A stretch of 64,000 bases of DNA from UBA8914 sp034002905 (lineage in GTDB: Bacteria; Pseudomonadota; Alphaproteobacteria; UBA9219): positions 1 through 64,000 of the forward strand of contig JAVEZQ010000004.1 in assembly GCA_034002905.1 (NCBI GenBank). The letters are read 5' to 3'. The first letter of the stretch is position 1. Each line of letters opens with the position of its first letter. This document shows, piece by piece, positions 41,505 to 49,895 of the stretch. The position numbers were made by a program, and so were the translations under genes. The notes below the pieces were generated by a model. That model made no database searches and was not told the origin of the DNA. It saw nothing but the letters and a program-made list of their open reading frames with translations.

Positions 41505-43373
41505 ATGAGTGAGCAAGAATTCGACGTGATTGTGATTGGTGGCGGCCATGCGGGAGCCGATGCAGCGGCTGCTTCAGCGCGCCTTGGCGCTCAAACCCTC
41601 CTTGCGACACACAAGATTGCAACGCTGGGCGAAATGTCCTGTAATCCTGCTATCGGCGGTCTGGGCAAGGGACAGATGGTGCGCGAAATTGACGCGCTTG
41701 ATGGGCTGATGGGCCGCGTCGCCGATGCCGCCGGAATCCAGTTTCGTGTTCTTAATCGCAGCAAGGGCCCAGCCGTACGCGGGCCACGCTGTCAGGCTGA
41801 TCGCAAGCTTTATCGTCAAGCTATGCAGGCCGCCCTGCTCGCCCAGCCTCATCTGACCGTCGAGGAAATAGCTGTTGAGGATTTGACGCGCTTGCCCGAT
41901 GGACGGTTTCGGATTGCTTCGGCCGAGGGCGTCGAACGCTTTGCGCGCGCCGTGATCGTAACCGTGGGGACGTTTCTGAACGGACTGATGCATGTTGGTG
42001 AGGAAAAAATTATAGGCGGCCGTATTGACGAGCCGCCTTCCGTTGGCCTTTCTAATGCATTGAAAAACCTTGGTTTTGAATTGGGGCGCTTGAAAACGGG
42101 GACACCCGCTCGCCTTGATGGCCGGACGATCAAGTGGGATCTTTTGGAGATGCAGGAGGGGGACAACCCGCCGGAACCCTTCTCGGCCCTGACCCGCGTT
42201 ATTCCGAACCGCCAGATTGCCTGTGGCATCACGCATACGTCGTCCGTGACGCATGAGGTCATTCGCTCGAATATGCACCGCGCCCCCCTCTTTTCAGGCC
42301 AGATTAAGGGAGTCGGGCCACGCTATTGCCCCTCGATCGAGGACAAGATTATTCGCTTTGCTTCTCGCGAGCGGCACCAGATCTTTTTGGAGCCGGAGGG
42401 CCTTGACGATTATACGGTTTATCCGAATGGCATTTCGACCTCCCTGCCCCGCGATGTGCAGGACGAGATGATCCACTCGATCTATGGGCTCGAGGATGTG
42501 GTGATCTTGCGCCATGGCTATGCGGTCGAATATGATTTCAGCGACCCACGTGAGCTTCGTGCGACGCTGGAAACCAAGCGCGTTCCCAACCTTTACTTTG
42601 CGGGCCAGATCAACGCCACGACGGGTTATGAAGAAGCGGCAGGTCAGGGCTTGATGGCTGGATTGAATGCCGTCCTCAAGCTTCAGGGCAAGGAACCCTT
42701 TATTCTGGGGCGGGACGAGTCCTATTTGGGCGTGATGATCGATGATTTGATCACCAAGGGTACGAACGAGCCCTACCGGATGTTCACGTCGCGGGCCGAA
42801 TATCGCCTGACCTTGCGGGCCGACAATGCCGATCAGCGGCTAACCCCTCGGGGGCTCGCCTTGGGCTGTGTTGGGGCTGCACGTGCGGACGCCTTTGAGA
42901 CCAAAAGTGCGGCTCTGAGCCAAGCCCGTGTTTTAGCGAGCCGTTTGGATGGTACGCCGCAGTTTTTGGCTGAAAAAGGCCTGAAGATTAATCAGGACGG
43001 CGTCCGTCGCTCGGCAAGCCAGCTTCTGGCCTATCCAGATGTCACTTTTGACCAGCTCGCGGCCATTTGGCCCGAACTGGCGTCGATTGAGCCTTCTATA
43101 GCGGCGCAGCTCGTCGTCGATAGCGCCTATGCAGGCTATGTCCAGCGCCAAGATTCGGATATTCGGGCTTATCGCAAAGATGAAGCGCTCAGCCTCCCCC
43201 TTGATCTCGATTACGATGCCGTTGGGAGTCTTTCCAACGAAATCCGCCAAAAGCTCAAGCAAGTCCGCCCTGAAACGCTCGGCGCGGCCGGACGCATTCC
43301 AGGCGTGACCCCGGCTGCCGTCGTGGCCCTCTTGCGTTACGCTCGTCGCGCACGGGCACAGGAAACGGCATGA
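41505..43373 (+). CDS. mnmG: tRNA uridine-5-carboxymethylaminomethyl modification enzyme MnmG
   Basis: 622 aa, full length. FAD-binding partner of MnmE. FDVIVIGGGHAGADAAAASA is the FAD loop, EMSCNPAIGGLGKGQMVREI the GidA signature with Cys, CPSIEDKIIRFASRERHQIF the second signature, and the C-terminal helical domain begins about residue 540. The start follows GGAACGTGGGACG. rsmG follows with a 4-bp overlap. It is the first gene of the mnmG-rsmG-parA-parB run typical of origin regions. Confidence 0.97.
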   Translation: MSEQEFDVIVIGGGHAGADAAAASARLGAQTLLATHKIATLGEMSCNPAIGGLGKGQMVREIDALDGLMGRVADAAGIQFRVLNRSKGPAVRGPRCQADRKLYRQAMQAALLAQPHLTVEEIAVEDLTRLPDGRFRIASAEGVERFARAVIVTVGTFLNGLMHVGEEKIIGGRIDEPPSVGLSNALKNLGFELGRLKTGTPARLDGRTIKWDLLEMQEGDNPPEPFSALTRVIPNRQIACGITHTSSVTHEVIRSNMHRAPLFSGQIKGVGPRYCPSIEDKIIRFASRERHQIFLEPEGLDDYTVYPNGISTSLPRDVQDEMIHSIYGLEDVVILRHGYAVEYDFSDPRELRATLETKRVPNLYFAGQINATTGYEEAAGQGLMAGLNAVLKLQGKEPFILGRDESYLGVMIDDLITKGTNEPYRMFTSRAEYRLTLRADNADQRLTPRGLALGCVGAARADAFETKSAALSQARVLASRLDGTPQFLAEKGLKINQDGVRRSASQLLAYPDVTFDQLAAIWPELASIEPSIAAQLVVDSAYAGYVQRQDSDIRAYRKDEALSLPLDLDYDAVGSLSNEIRQKLKQVRPETLGAAGRIPGVTPAAVVALLRYARRARAQETA

Positions 43374-44059
43374 TAGGCGAGAGGGAGGCCCAAAAGGCCC
43401 TTTGGCGCCTTCTTCAGGTTCCATATGGAACACCATGGGCTGTTTCCCATGAAACAGCGCAAGCGCGTCTGACCCGTTATGCCGATCTCCTCAAGGACTG
43501 GTCGGCGCGCATGAACCTTGTGGCCCCAAGCACCCTTCCCCAGCTTTGGCAAAGGCATCTGTTGGATTCGGCGCAGCTTCTCCCCCTGCTTCCACGGGAA
43601 ACATCTTGTTTGGTCGATATGGGCAGCGGCGCAGGGTTTCCTGGCCTTGTTTTGGCGGCTTTGGGTGTCCCAGAGGTGCATTTGATCGAGAGTATCGGGA
43701 AGAAGGCCCGCTTTTTAGAGGCTGTGGCTGCCGATTTGTCCCTGAACATTATTGTTCACAATTGCCGTTTGGAGGCCATCAGGGGCCTGAAGGCTGATGT
43801 CGTCACAGCGCGTGCCTTGACGTCTTTGCCGGACTTGTTGCGTTATGCGGCTCCTTTCATGGGCCCTTCTTCCGTTGCGTTGTTTCTGAAGGGCGAAAAA
43901 GCGCCGTCAGAATTGACAGAAGCACGGAAATATTGGACATTCACTTGTGAAGAGACTCCCAGCCTAACTGCACCGACCGGTGTGGTTCTCGCAATCTGCA
44001 AGCTGAAGGCCCATAAAGATCATGACCCAAGACGAAAACACGCTAAATCAAAACGATAA
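43370..44059 (+). CDS. rsmG: 16S rRNA (guanine527-N7)-methyltransferase RsmG
   Basis: 229 aa. The SAM loop is CLVDMGSGAGFPGLVLAALG, preceded by the substrate helix KDWSARMNLVAPSTLPQLWQ, RHLLDSAQLLPLL, and VVTARALTSLPDLLRYAAPF. The gene begins ATGA-coupled to mnmG and its last 38 bp overlap parA. The first 90 bases contain two parS-like palindromes, so the coding region doubles as a likely ParB site. Confidence 0.94.
   Translation: MIGEREAQKALWRLLQVPYGTPWAVSHETAQARLTRYADLLKDWSARMNLVAPSTLPQLWQRHLLDSAQLLPLLPRETSCLVDMGSGAGFPGLVLAALGVPEVHLIESIGKKARFLEAVAADLSLNIIVHNCRLEAIRGLKADVVTARALTSLPDLLRYAAPFMGPSSVALFLKGEKAPSELTEARKYWTFTCEETPSLTAPTGVVLAICKLKAHKDHDPRRKHAKSKR
43418..43456. promoter_or_regulatory. 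parS-like palindromes
   Basis: GTTCCATATGGAAC (43418-43431) is a perfect palindrome, and TGTTTCCCATGAAACA (43441-43456) has perfect TGTTTC/GAAACA arms with only the centre differing from the parS consensus TGTTTCACGTGAAACA. They lie about 0.6 kb upstream of parA, where alphaproteobacterial parS sites are common. Direct sequence match; binding is inference. Confidence 0.6.
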
Positions 44060-44873
44060 CCCGTTTTTGTCTCAACAATCGAACGACTGCCGCGTCATAG
44101 CTGTAGTTAATCAAAAGGGCGGCGTTGGTAAAACAACAACAGCTGTCAATCTTGCTACCGCGATGGCTGCCGTGGGCAAGCGTGTCCTGATTGTTGATGC
44201 CGATCCACAGGGCAATGCCTCGACGGGCTTTGGGATTGCACGGGCCGAGCGGGGCGTTGGGTGTTACGAGTTGATGTTCGACGGCATGTCGGTTGAAGAT
44301 TGCGCTGTGCCGACCCCTATTCCCAATCTCTCCATCATTACGTCTTCGGCCGATCTGGCTGGCGCAGAGATCCAGCTGGTCAATGAAGAAAATCGTGAAT
44401 CCCGTATGAAGACGGCACTGGAGCGCAGCGCCAAAGATTATGATTACGTCCTGATCGATTGTCCCCCTTCCCTCAATCTTATCACGCTGAATGCGCTTGT
44501 GGCCGCCCACGCTTTGCTTGTGCCGCTGCAGGTCGAGTTTTACGCGCTCGAGGGCATGAGCAGTTTGTTACAAACAGTCGAAGCTGTGCGGGCGCGGTTT
44601 AATCCGGCGCTTGAAATACAGGGTGTCGTGTTGACGATGTATGACAAGCGCAACAGCCTTTCCGATGCGGTGGCGAGCGATGTGCGGACTTTCTTTGGCG
44701 CACAGGTTTACGAAACAATTATCCCTCGCAATGTGCGCATTTCCGAAGCGCCATCTCATGGAAAGCCCGTGCTGCTTTATGATCTGAAATGCTCTGGCAG
44801 CCGAGCTTATATGCTGTTGGCCAGTGAAATCCTGCGGCAAGAAGAGCGCCGGATCGAAGCTTCTGCCGCCTAA
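44022..44873 (+). CDS. parA: Chromosome-partitioning ATPase ParA (Soj family)
   Basis: 283 aa. VIAVVNQKGGVGKTTTAVNL is the deviant Walker A, VLIVDADPQGNASTGFG the switch I/Walker A' region, and YVLIDCPPSLNLITLNALVA the Walker B. The 25-residue N-terminal extension overlaps rsmG and may be shorter in life. Works with ParB and parS to segregate the origin. Confidence 0.96.
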   Translation: MTQDENTLNQNDNPFLSQQSNDCRVIAVVNQKGGVGKTTTAVNLATAMAAVGKRVLIVDADPQGNASTGFGIARAERGVGCYELMFDGMSVEDCAVPTPIPNLSIITSSADLAGAEIQLVNEENRESRMKTALERSAKDYDYVLIDCPPSLNLITLNALVAAHALLVPLQVEFYALEGMSSLLQTVEAVRARFNPALEIQGVVLTMYDKRNSLSDAVASDVRTFFGAQVYETIIPRNVRISEAPSHGKPVLLYDLKCSGSRAYMLLASEILRQEERRIEASAA

Positions 44874-44897
44874 CCCAACAAGAAAGAGTCATTCGCT

Positions 44898-45815
44898 ATG
44901 AACGCAAAAGCCCAAGCAAAACCCGCTCCTCTTGGACGGGGCCTTTCCGCTCTCTTTGGCGATGCCGATGTTTCTTATCAGCCTAAAAATACGGGCGCGG
45001 CCCCCTCTTCCGTTTCTGTGGCTGGGCCAGTACAGACGGTACCGCAGAAATTGCCGATCGAATGGATTCAGCCCGGCGCCTTTCAACCGCGGCGTCATTT
45101 TGACGACACAGCCATTCGCGAGCTTGCGGATTCCATTAAAGAGCGTGGTATTCTGCAGCCCTTGATGGTTCGTCCGCTTGGGGGCGAAAAAGATTCGTAC
45201 GAGATTATTGCGGGTGAGCGGCGTTGGCGGGCCGCGCAACTCGTCGGCCTTCACGAGGTGCCGGTCTTAATCCGTTCCTTCACGGATCGCGAAGCGATGG
45301 AAATCGGCTTGATCGAGAATGTGCAGCGTCAGGATCTGTCTTTGATCGAAGAGGCTGAAGGCTATCGCCGTTTGATCGAAGAGTTTCAGCATACGCAGGA
45401 CAATCTTGCCAAGATTGTCGGTAAAAGCCGACCCCATATTGCAAACCTTTTACGACTCCTTAAGCTGCCGGCACCGGTTAGGCACATGCTCAATGAAGGG
45501 ACTCTGAGCATGGGGCACGCACGAGCCATTGTTACGGCGGACGATCCGGAGACGGTGGCCAAAGAAATTATCAAAAAAGGGCTGAATGTACGACAAGCCG
45601 AAGCCTTGGCTAAAAAACTATCCGATGGGCGCTTCGCTAAAAAGGAACGCACGCGGAAAGATATAGACCCAAATATTCTTGCAATAGAAAATAATTTACA
45701 AAATACGTTAGGGGTGAAAGTTCGGCTCCAGTCAAATGGCACAACCGGAGCGTTAGTCCTTCATTATAGTGACTTGGATCAACTTGATCTTGTCCTAAAG
45801 AAATTACAGGCATAA
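44898..45815 (+). CDS. parB: Chromosome-partitioning protein ParB (Spo0J family)
   Basis: 305 aa. N-terminal GRGLSALFGDADV, then the CTPase/ParB domain: PIEWIQPGAFQPRRHFDDTA, YEIIAGERRWRAAQLVGL, MEIGLIENVQRQDLSLIEEA. The helix-turn-helix is LAKIVGKSRPHIANLLRLLK, the end a dimer domain. CTP-binding clamp loaded at parS. After the stop an imperfect hairpin (45859-45921) with inner stem GCGTGT/ACACGC may help termination. Confidence 0.97.
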   Translation: MNAKAQAKPAPLGRGLSALFGDADVSYQPKNTGAAPSSVSVAGPVQTVPQKLPIEWIQPGAFQPRRHFDDTAIRELADSIKERGILQPLMVRPLGGEKDSYEIIAGERRWRAAQLVGLHEVPVLIRSFTDREAMEIGLIENVQRQDLSLIEEAEGYRRLIEEFQHTQDNLAKIVGKSRPHIANLLRLLKLPAPVRHMLNEGTLSMGHARAIVTADDPETVAKEIIKKGLNVRQAEALAKKLSDGRFAKKERTRKDIDPNILAIENNLQNTLGVKVRLQSNGTTGALVLHYSDLDQLDLVLKKLQA

Positions 45816-46011
45816 CCCAAAATCCGATAAATAAGCATCCTTTTTTCAAATGGATAAACCCCGACGCGCACTGTGGGTTCTTTTGAGCGTGTGTTGAATA
45901 AAACACGCAAAGGTTGTCGGGCTTACGCGATTCATTTTTTATTAACCAAACCGCAGCCAACATCGTTTTTACGAGAAACAACGAAAAAACATATACGGGT
46001 GCGGGGGATCA

Positions 46012-47694
46012 ATGTTAGCGAAAATGAAAATTGCTTGGAAACTTATTGGGCTACTGGTTGTGGCCATCATCGGGTTTGCCTGGATGGGGTATAGCACTGC
46101 TATAGGGGCAAAGAGCCTGATGATGGAAGGGCGCAAGACAGAAATTATGCATATTGTCGAGTCGGCAACGAAAATTATTGAATCTTTTTATAATTTGGAA
46201 AAAACCGGAGCTCTTTCACAAGAAGAGGCAAAAAAACGCGCGTTTGATGCGGTGCGCGCCCTCCGCTACGACGGTGAAAACTATGTTTTTGTGTTCGAGG
46301 GGGATGGTCTGACACGGGCCCTTGCGCCAAAGCCGGAAAACGAAGGCACAAGCATGTTTGAAGCCAAGGATGCAAAAGGCATCTTATACGTCAAAGAAAT
46401 GATTATGAACGCGCGGAGAGGCGGAGATTTTCTTTTCTATGAATTTCCCCGTCCAGGAGAAACTGCTGCCAGTCCAAAGATCGGGTACTCAAATGCGTTT
46501 AAGCCATGGGACTTGATGATTGGCACTGGCGCTTACATCGACGATATCAATGAAGCTTTTGTCAAAGAACGTAACAAACAACTCATCCAGACACTGGTTC
46601 TGATCTTGCTGTTTGTTGTTGGCGGGGTTGTGATCAGCCAGAGCATTGCTGGGCCGTTGAAGAAAATAACCGAAGCTATGCGAAGATTGGCTGATGGCGA
46701 CAAAGGTATTGTTGTCAATTTCACAGAGTATAAAAACGAGATCGGCGAATTGGCGCGCGCCTTGTTAATTTTTAAGGAGAGCGCGATCAAGGTCGATCGT
46801 CTTCAAGCAGAGCAAAAAGAAGCGGAAGCGCGCGCAGAAACGGCGCGCCGGGAGGCGATGCTTGAAATGGCCGATCGGTTTGAACAGAGCGTTAAGGGCA
46901 TTGTCGCAACGGTTTCTGCGGCAGCCACAGAGATGCAAAGTAGTGCTAAAGGGCTTGCGGACACGGCTGAGGAAACGACGCGTCAGTCGGTCTCGGTGAG
47001 CGGGGCTGCTGAAAGTGCGGCGCAAGGCGTTCAAACCGTAGCATCGGCAGCCGAGGAGCTTAATGCGTCGATTGCCGAGATTACAAAGCAAACAAATGAA
47101 ACCGTGCGCGTTGCGAGCCGATGTGTCAGCGAGGCGGAAGCCACCAGCACAGAGGTCCAGACCTTGAGCAAGGCCTCGGAAGACATTGAAAGCGTCGTCA
47201 ATTTAATTGAGGACATTGCAAATCAGGTCAATCTTCTGGCGCTCAATGCAACAATCGAAGCCGCACGCGCCGGAGAAGCGGGCAAGGGGTTCGCTGTTGT
47301 GGCGGGTGAGGTCAAGAATTTGGCCAACCAGACAGGCCAGGCGACCAAGGAAATTGCGGCCCAGATCAGCAACATTCAGGAAAAGACAAAAAATGCGGCG
47401 GCAAGTATCACGCATATTTCCGATACAATCAAAAACGTGAATGAAATATCGACGACTGTCGCCTCGGCAGCCGAAGAACAAGGCGCCGCAACGCAGGAAA
47501 TATCGCGCTCTGTTCAAAAAACAGCAGAGGACACAGACCTCGTTTCGTCGAACATAACCCATGTGAAGCAGGCGGCAGAGGAAACAGCGGCGGCGTCAAC
47601 ACAACTCTTGAACACAGCCGAGCAATTGGCTCATGAATCCGAAACCTTGCGCCTGAAGGTCGATGAGTTCATCGCCCATATACGCAGCGCGTAA
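46012..47694 (+). CDS. Methyl-accepting chemotaxis protein with a Cache domain
   Basis: 560 aa from the ATG at 46012 (GGGGGATCA upstream). TM1 (WKLIGLLVVAIIGFAWMGY), a periplasmic sCache_2 domain with DAVRALRYDGENYVFVFEGD, WDLMIGTGAYIDDI and an FYEFPRPG turn, TM2 (LVLILLFVVGGVVISQSIAG), HAMP (PLKKITEAMRRLADGDKGI), then the signalling domain whose tip is DIANQVNLLALNATIEAARAGE. The Cache fold suggests small carboxylates as ligand; the chemical is unknown. No CheR-binding pentapeptide at the C-terminus. Confidence 0.94.
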   Translation: MLAKMKIAWKLIGLLVVAIIGFAWMGYSTAIGAKSLMMEGRKTEIMHIVESATKIIESFYNLEKTGALSQEEAKKRAFDAVRALRYDGENYVFVFEGDGLTRALAPKPENEGTSMFEAKDAKGILYVKEMIMNARRGGDFLFYEFPRPGETAASPKIGYSNAFKPWDLMIGTGAYIDDINEAFVKERNKQLIQTLVLILLFVVGGVVISQSIAGPLKKITEAMRRLADGDKGIVVNFTEYKNEIGELARALLIFKESAIKVDRLQAEQKEAEARAETARREAMLEMADRFEQSVKGIVATVSAAATEMQSSAKGLADTAEETTRQSVSVSGAAESAAQGVQTVASAAEELNASIAEITKQTNETVRVASRCVSEAEATSTEVQTLSKASEDIESVVNLIEDIANQVNLLALNATIEAARAGEAGKGFAVVAGEVKNLANQTGQATKEIAAQISNIQEKTKNAAASITHISDTIKNVNEISTTVASAAEEQGAATQEISRSVQKTAEDTDLVSSNITHVKQAAEETAAASTQLLNTAEQLAHESETLRLKVDEFIAHIRSA

Positions 47695-47712
47695 GCAAGA
47701 GTCCTGTTGATC

Positions 47713-47742
47713 AAGGCGGGGGTCTCGTCCCCCGCCTTTTTT
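47713..47742 (+). terminator. Terminator of the chemotaxis receptor gene
   Basis: AAGGCGGGGG, TCTCGT, CCCCCGCC then TTTTTT: an 8-bp GC stem with T run 18 bp after the stop codon. Confidence 0.93.
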
Positions 47743-47798
47743 GTGTGATGTAATTTCAGCGCAAGGGAGAAATGGTTTTTAAACAGTCTTTGCCAAAA

Positions 47799-48242
47799 TC
47801 AGGTAGGGATTTTTTCTCTCCAGATTAGCAGAAACACACCAAGCTCTTTGAGACCAGTGCGAGCATAAAATTGTCTAGTGTTTGCATAATGTGGATCTAG
47901 GGGATGTGATGAAAGTGTCTTTACAAATAAAAACGTGTTCCCGATATTCTGGGCCTTTTTCTCTGCTTCACGAACAAGCGCTATACCACGTGCCTATGGA
48001 AGTTGGGGCGTAAGCCTATCACGAAAAGTTCTGCGGCGTCTTGTGAACTTTCTTTGAAAGAAAGAAAGAAAGCCAACATATGTGCGGGCATCATCAAAGC
48101 AGCCCAGCATTAAGAGGCACGCCGACTCTTGTGCATATTTTTTTGTTGCGTCTGCCCGGCCAAACCATTTGGGCAAGAGGTTCAGAATTCTCTGATAGAG
48201 GTTGGCTTTGTTCTTTGTGACTTCTTTAATGAAGAAAGGCAT
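47799..48242 (-). pseudogene. GNAT acetyltransferase remnant, frameshifted twice
   Basis: Reading the minus strand, LPKWFGRADATKKYAQES and LMLGCFDDARTYVGFLSF match the N-terminal part of a GNAT enzyme. The next part (AAELFVIGLRPNFHRH) is in another frame, and the acetyl-CoA loop and end (GIALVREAEKKAQNIGNTFL, FVKTLSSHPLDPHYANTRQF, YARTGLKELGVFL) are back in the first frame to the TGA at 47799. A GAAA tetranucleotide repeat (about 48057-48072) lies next to the first shift. The order and motifs fit one acetyltransferase gene of about 145 codons now decayed. A short ORF covering only the first part (47994-48242) is not a functional gene. Confidence 0.75.
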
Positions 48243-48280
48243 GCACGGGGCGTCCTTTTAGGCGCGGCTACAAAAAAGTT

Positions 48281-49300
48281 TTAGGGCTTGGCTGCGATAG
48301 AGAGCACGAGCTGGGCGCACTGGGTAGTGTCGGGGGCTCCCGTGCGTTTCACGGCAGCTTCCGCCTCGGCTAGTTGCGCAAGACGACGCTCGCATTTTTC
48401 CAAGCTCCATCGTTGAAGTTGGGCAAGCATGGGCTTTTCCTGTTTCCAGAATACGGGGGGGCGAAGTTTTTTTAGAGCCGCTTCGGCGCTCGCGCCATTT
48501 TGTTTGTGGGCTAAGGCCATTTGAAGGCGCAACAAATGCCGTTGTAGTGCCCGAAAGATGGCGACGGGTGATGTCTGTTCCTCATAAAGGTGGGCGAGGA
48601 TCTGTTGTGACTCGGCGACATGGCCAAGCAAGGTTGATTGCACCAGTTCGTCAAGATTTGCTGCGCCGGCATCACTGATGATGGCGCGCACATCGTCCAG
48701 CTCGATGTGCTTTTTATCTGTGACATAAAGAAAGAGCTTATCCATCTCTTGCTGTTGCGCCAGCCGGTCAGGCGGCAGAACGTCGCCAAGAAAGCGGATC
48801 ACCTCGGGTCGCGCGGTCAAGCTGTTAGCCTGAATCAAAGCGGCGATCGTTTTGGCTTTGGCGGCCCCCTCCTCCACATAACAGGCGATCGCGACAACTT
48901 CGTTCGCGGCGGCTTCGGCTGCGACGCGAAGTTTTGATCGTTTCTCAAGATCGCCTGCTTCTATAAGAAGAAGCCCGTTGCCAGCAGGCATCTCGGCAAT
49001 CACGCGCGCAACTTCTTCTGCGTTGCTTTCGATAGCGCGTTGCAAGCGCACTAGACGCCGCCCTCCCCCGAATGGCGGTGTTGCCATTTCATCGAAAAGA
49101 CGACCGCGCTCGTCTTTGATCTCGTTTCCCAGAAAACGGGAAACGGCAAACGGATCGTTTTTATCCGGTACGGCCCATGACGCTAGCTTTTCGGCAAGGA
49201 AGCTGACCTGTCCCGTATCGGGACCATAGATGAGAATAATGCGAACCGAAGGATCGGGATTTTTGATAAACTTGTCTGCTTGGGCGGCGGAAAGTTTCAT
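48281..49300 (-). CDS. holA: DNA polymerase III subunit delta
   Basis: 339 aa. Clamp-loader subunit that opens the beta clamp. Seen: VRIILIYGPDTGQVSFLAEK (degenerate P-loop), FGGGRRLVRLQRAIESNAEE, NGLLLIEAGDLEKRSKLRVA, AIACYVEEGAAKAKTIAALI, and the C-terminal helical domain with SPVAIFRALQRHLLRLQMA. Located after lptE, 6 bp away, in the leuS-lptE-holA order common in proteobacteria. Confidence 0.93.
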   Translation of the reverse strand: MKLSAAQADKFIKNPDPSVRIILIYGPDTGQVSFLAEKLASWAVPDKNDPFAVSRFLGNEIKDERGRLFDEMATPPFGGGRRLVRLQRAIESNAEEVARVIAEMPAGNGLLLIEAGDLEKRSKLRVAAEAAANEVVAIACYVEEGAAKAKTIAALIQANSLTARPEVIRFLGDVLPPDRLAQQQEMDKLFLYVTDKKHIELDDVRAIISDAGAANLDELVQSTLLGHVAESQQILAHLYEEQTSPVAIFRALQRHLLRLQMALAHKQNGASAEAALKKLRPPVFWKQEKPMLAQLQRWSLEKCERRLAQLAEAEAAVKRTGAPDTTQCAQLVLSIAAKP

Positions 49301-49306
49301 GCCGGA

Positions 49307-49882
49307 TTATCGAGCCCGTGGCAGAGATTGCGGGATATCGTCTCTTTGCGCAACATGGGCTTTATTCGAAGCGGGGGAGTGTTCTTTTTCCGCGTAATAG
49401 AGGCTAAGGCCATTGATGATCTGTTCGCTGATTTCGATCATCGCGCGTTTGTAGGAGTCACGTTGCGTCGAAAGCGTGCCATATTGCGCATCCAGTTTGC
49501 TGTAGCTTGCCGTGCTGGACGCGACGCCGCTGAAGAGCGCTTTTTGTGTGATCGTTGACGTCAGGGTGTAACTCGCCGTCATGGTCAGCTGGCTGCGCAT
49601 TGTGGTTGCGTCTTTTTGCAAACCAAGGCTGGTTTCACGCGTTTTGAGCACAACGGACAAGCTTGCCATCGGATTTTTTGGGCGTCCCTTGAAATAGAGA
49701 CGGTCGATAAGTTTGTTGCGTAAAGACTGGCCCTGTTCGTCAGGGATGTTTTCGACATAGATGCTGTTAAGCGCCTGCGCTACGGCGGGGCGGTCGGCGC
49801 CCTTATCTCCATAAACCGGAGAAAAACCGCAGCCAACCAAACCCAGAAGGCTCAACAGAGCCAAACCCCGCGCAATGTTCAT
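49307..49882 (-). CDS. lptE: LPS-assembly lipoprotein LptE
   Basis: 191 aa. The signal ARGLALLSLLGLVGCGFSPVYG has lipobox LVGC and the GFxPVYG motif of LptE. RNKLIDRLYFKGRP, VLKTRETSLGLQKDATTM, YTLTSTITQKALFSG and TQRDSYKRAMIEISEQIING complete the family pattern. It forms the LptDE outer-membrane LPS translocon. Position between leuS and holA supports it. Confidence 0.92.
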   Translation of the reverse strand: MNIARGLALLSLLGLVGCGFSPVYGDKGADRPAVAQALNSIYVENIPDEQGQSLRNKLIDRLYFKGRPKNPMASLSVVLKTRETSLGLQKDATTMRSQLTMTASYTLTSTITQKALFSGVASSTASYSKLDAQYGTLSTQRDSYKRAMIEISEQIINGLSLYYAEKEHSPASNKAHVAQRDDIPQSLPRAR

Positions 49883-49895
49883 CTTGCCTCGCTAC

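Noticed and set aside
45859..45921. Strong terminator after parB
   Set aside because: The outer CCCGAC/GTCGGG and inner GCGTGT/ACACGC stems exist, but no T run follows directly, so it is mentioned only in the parB entry.
48057..48072. GAAA repeat as an active phase-variation switch
   Set aside because: A second frameshift downstream means that changing repeat number cannot restore the acetyltransferase.
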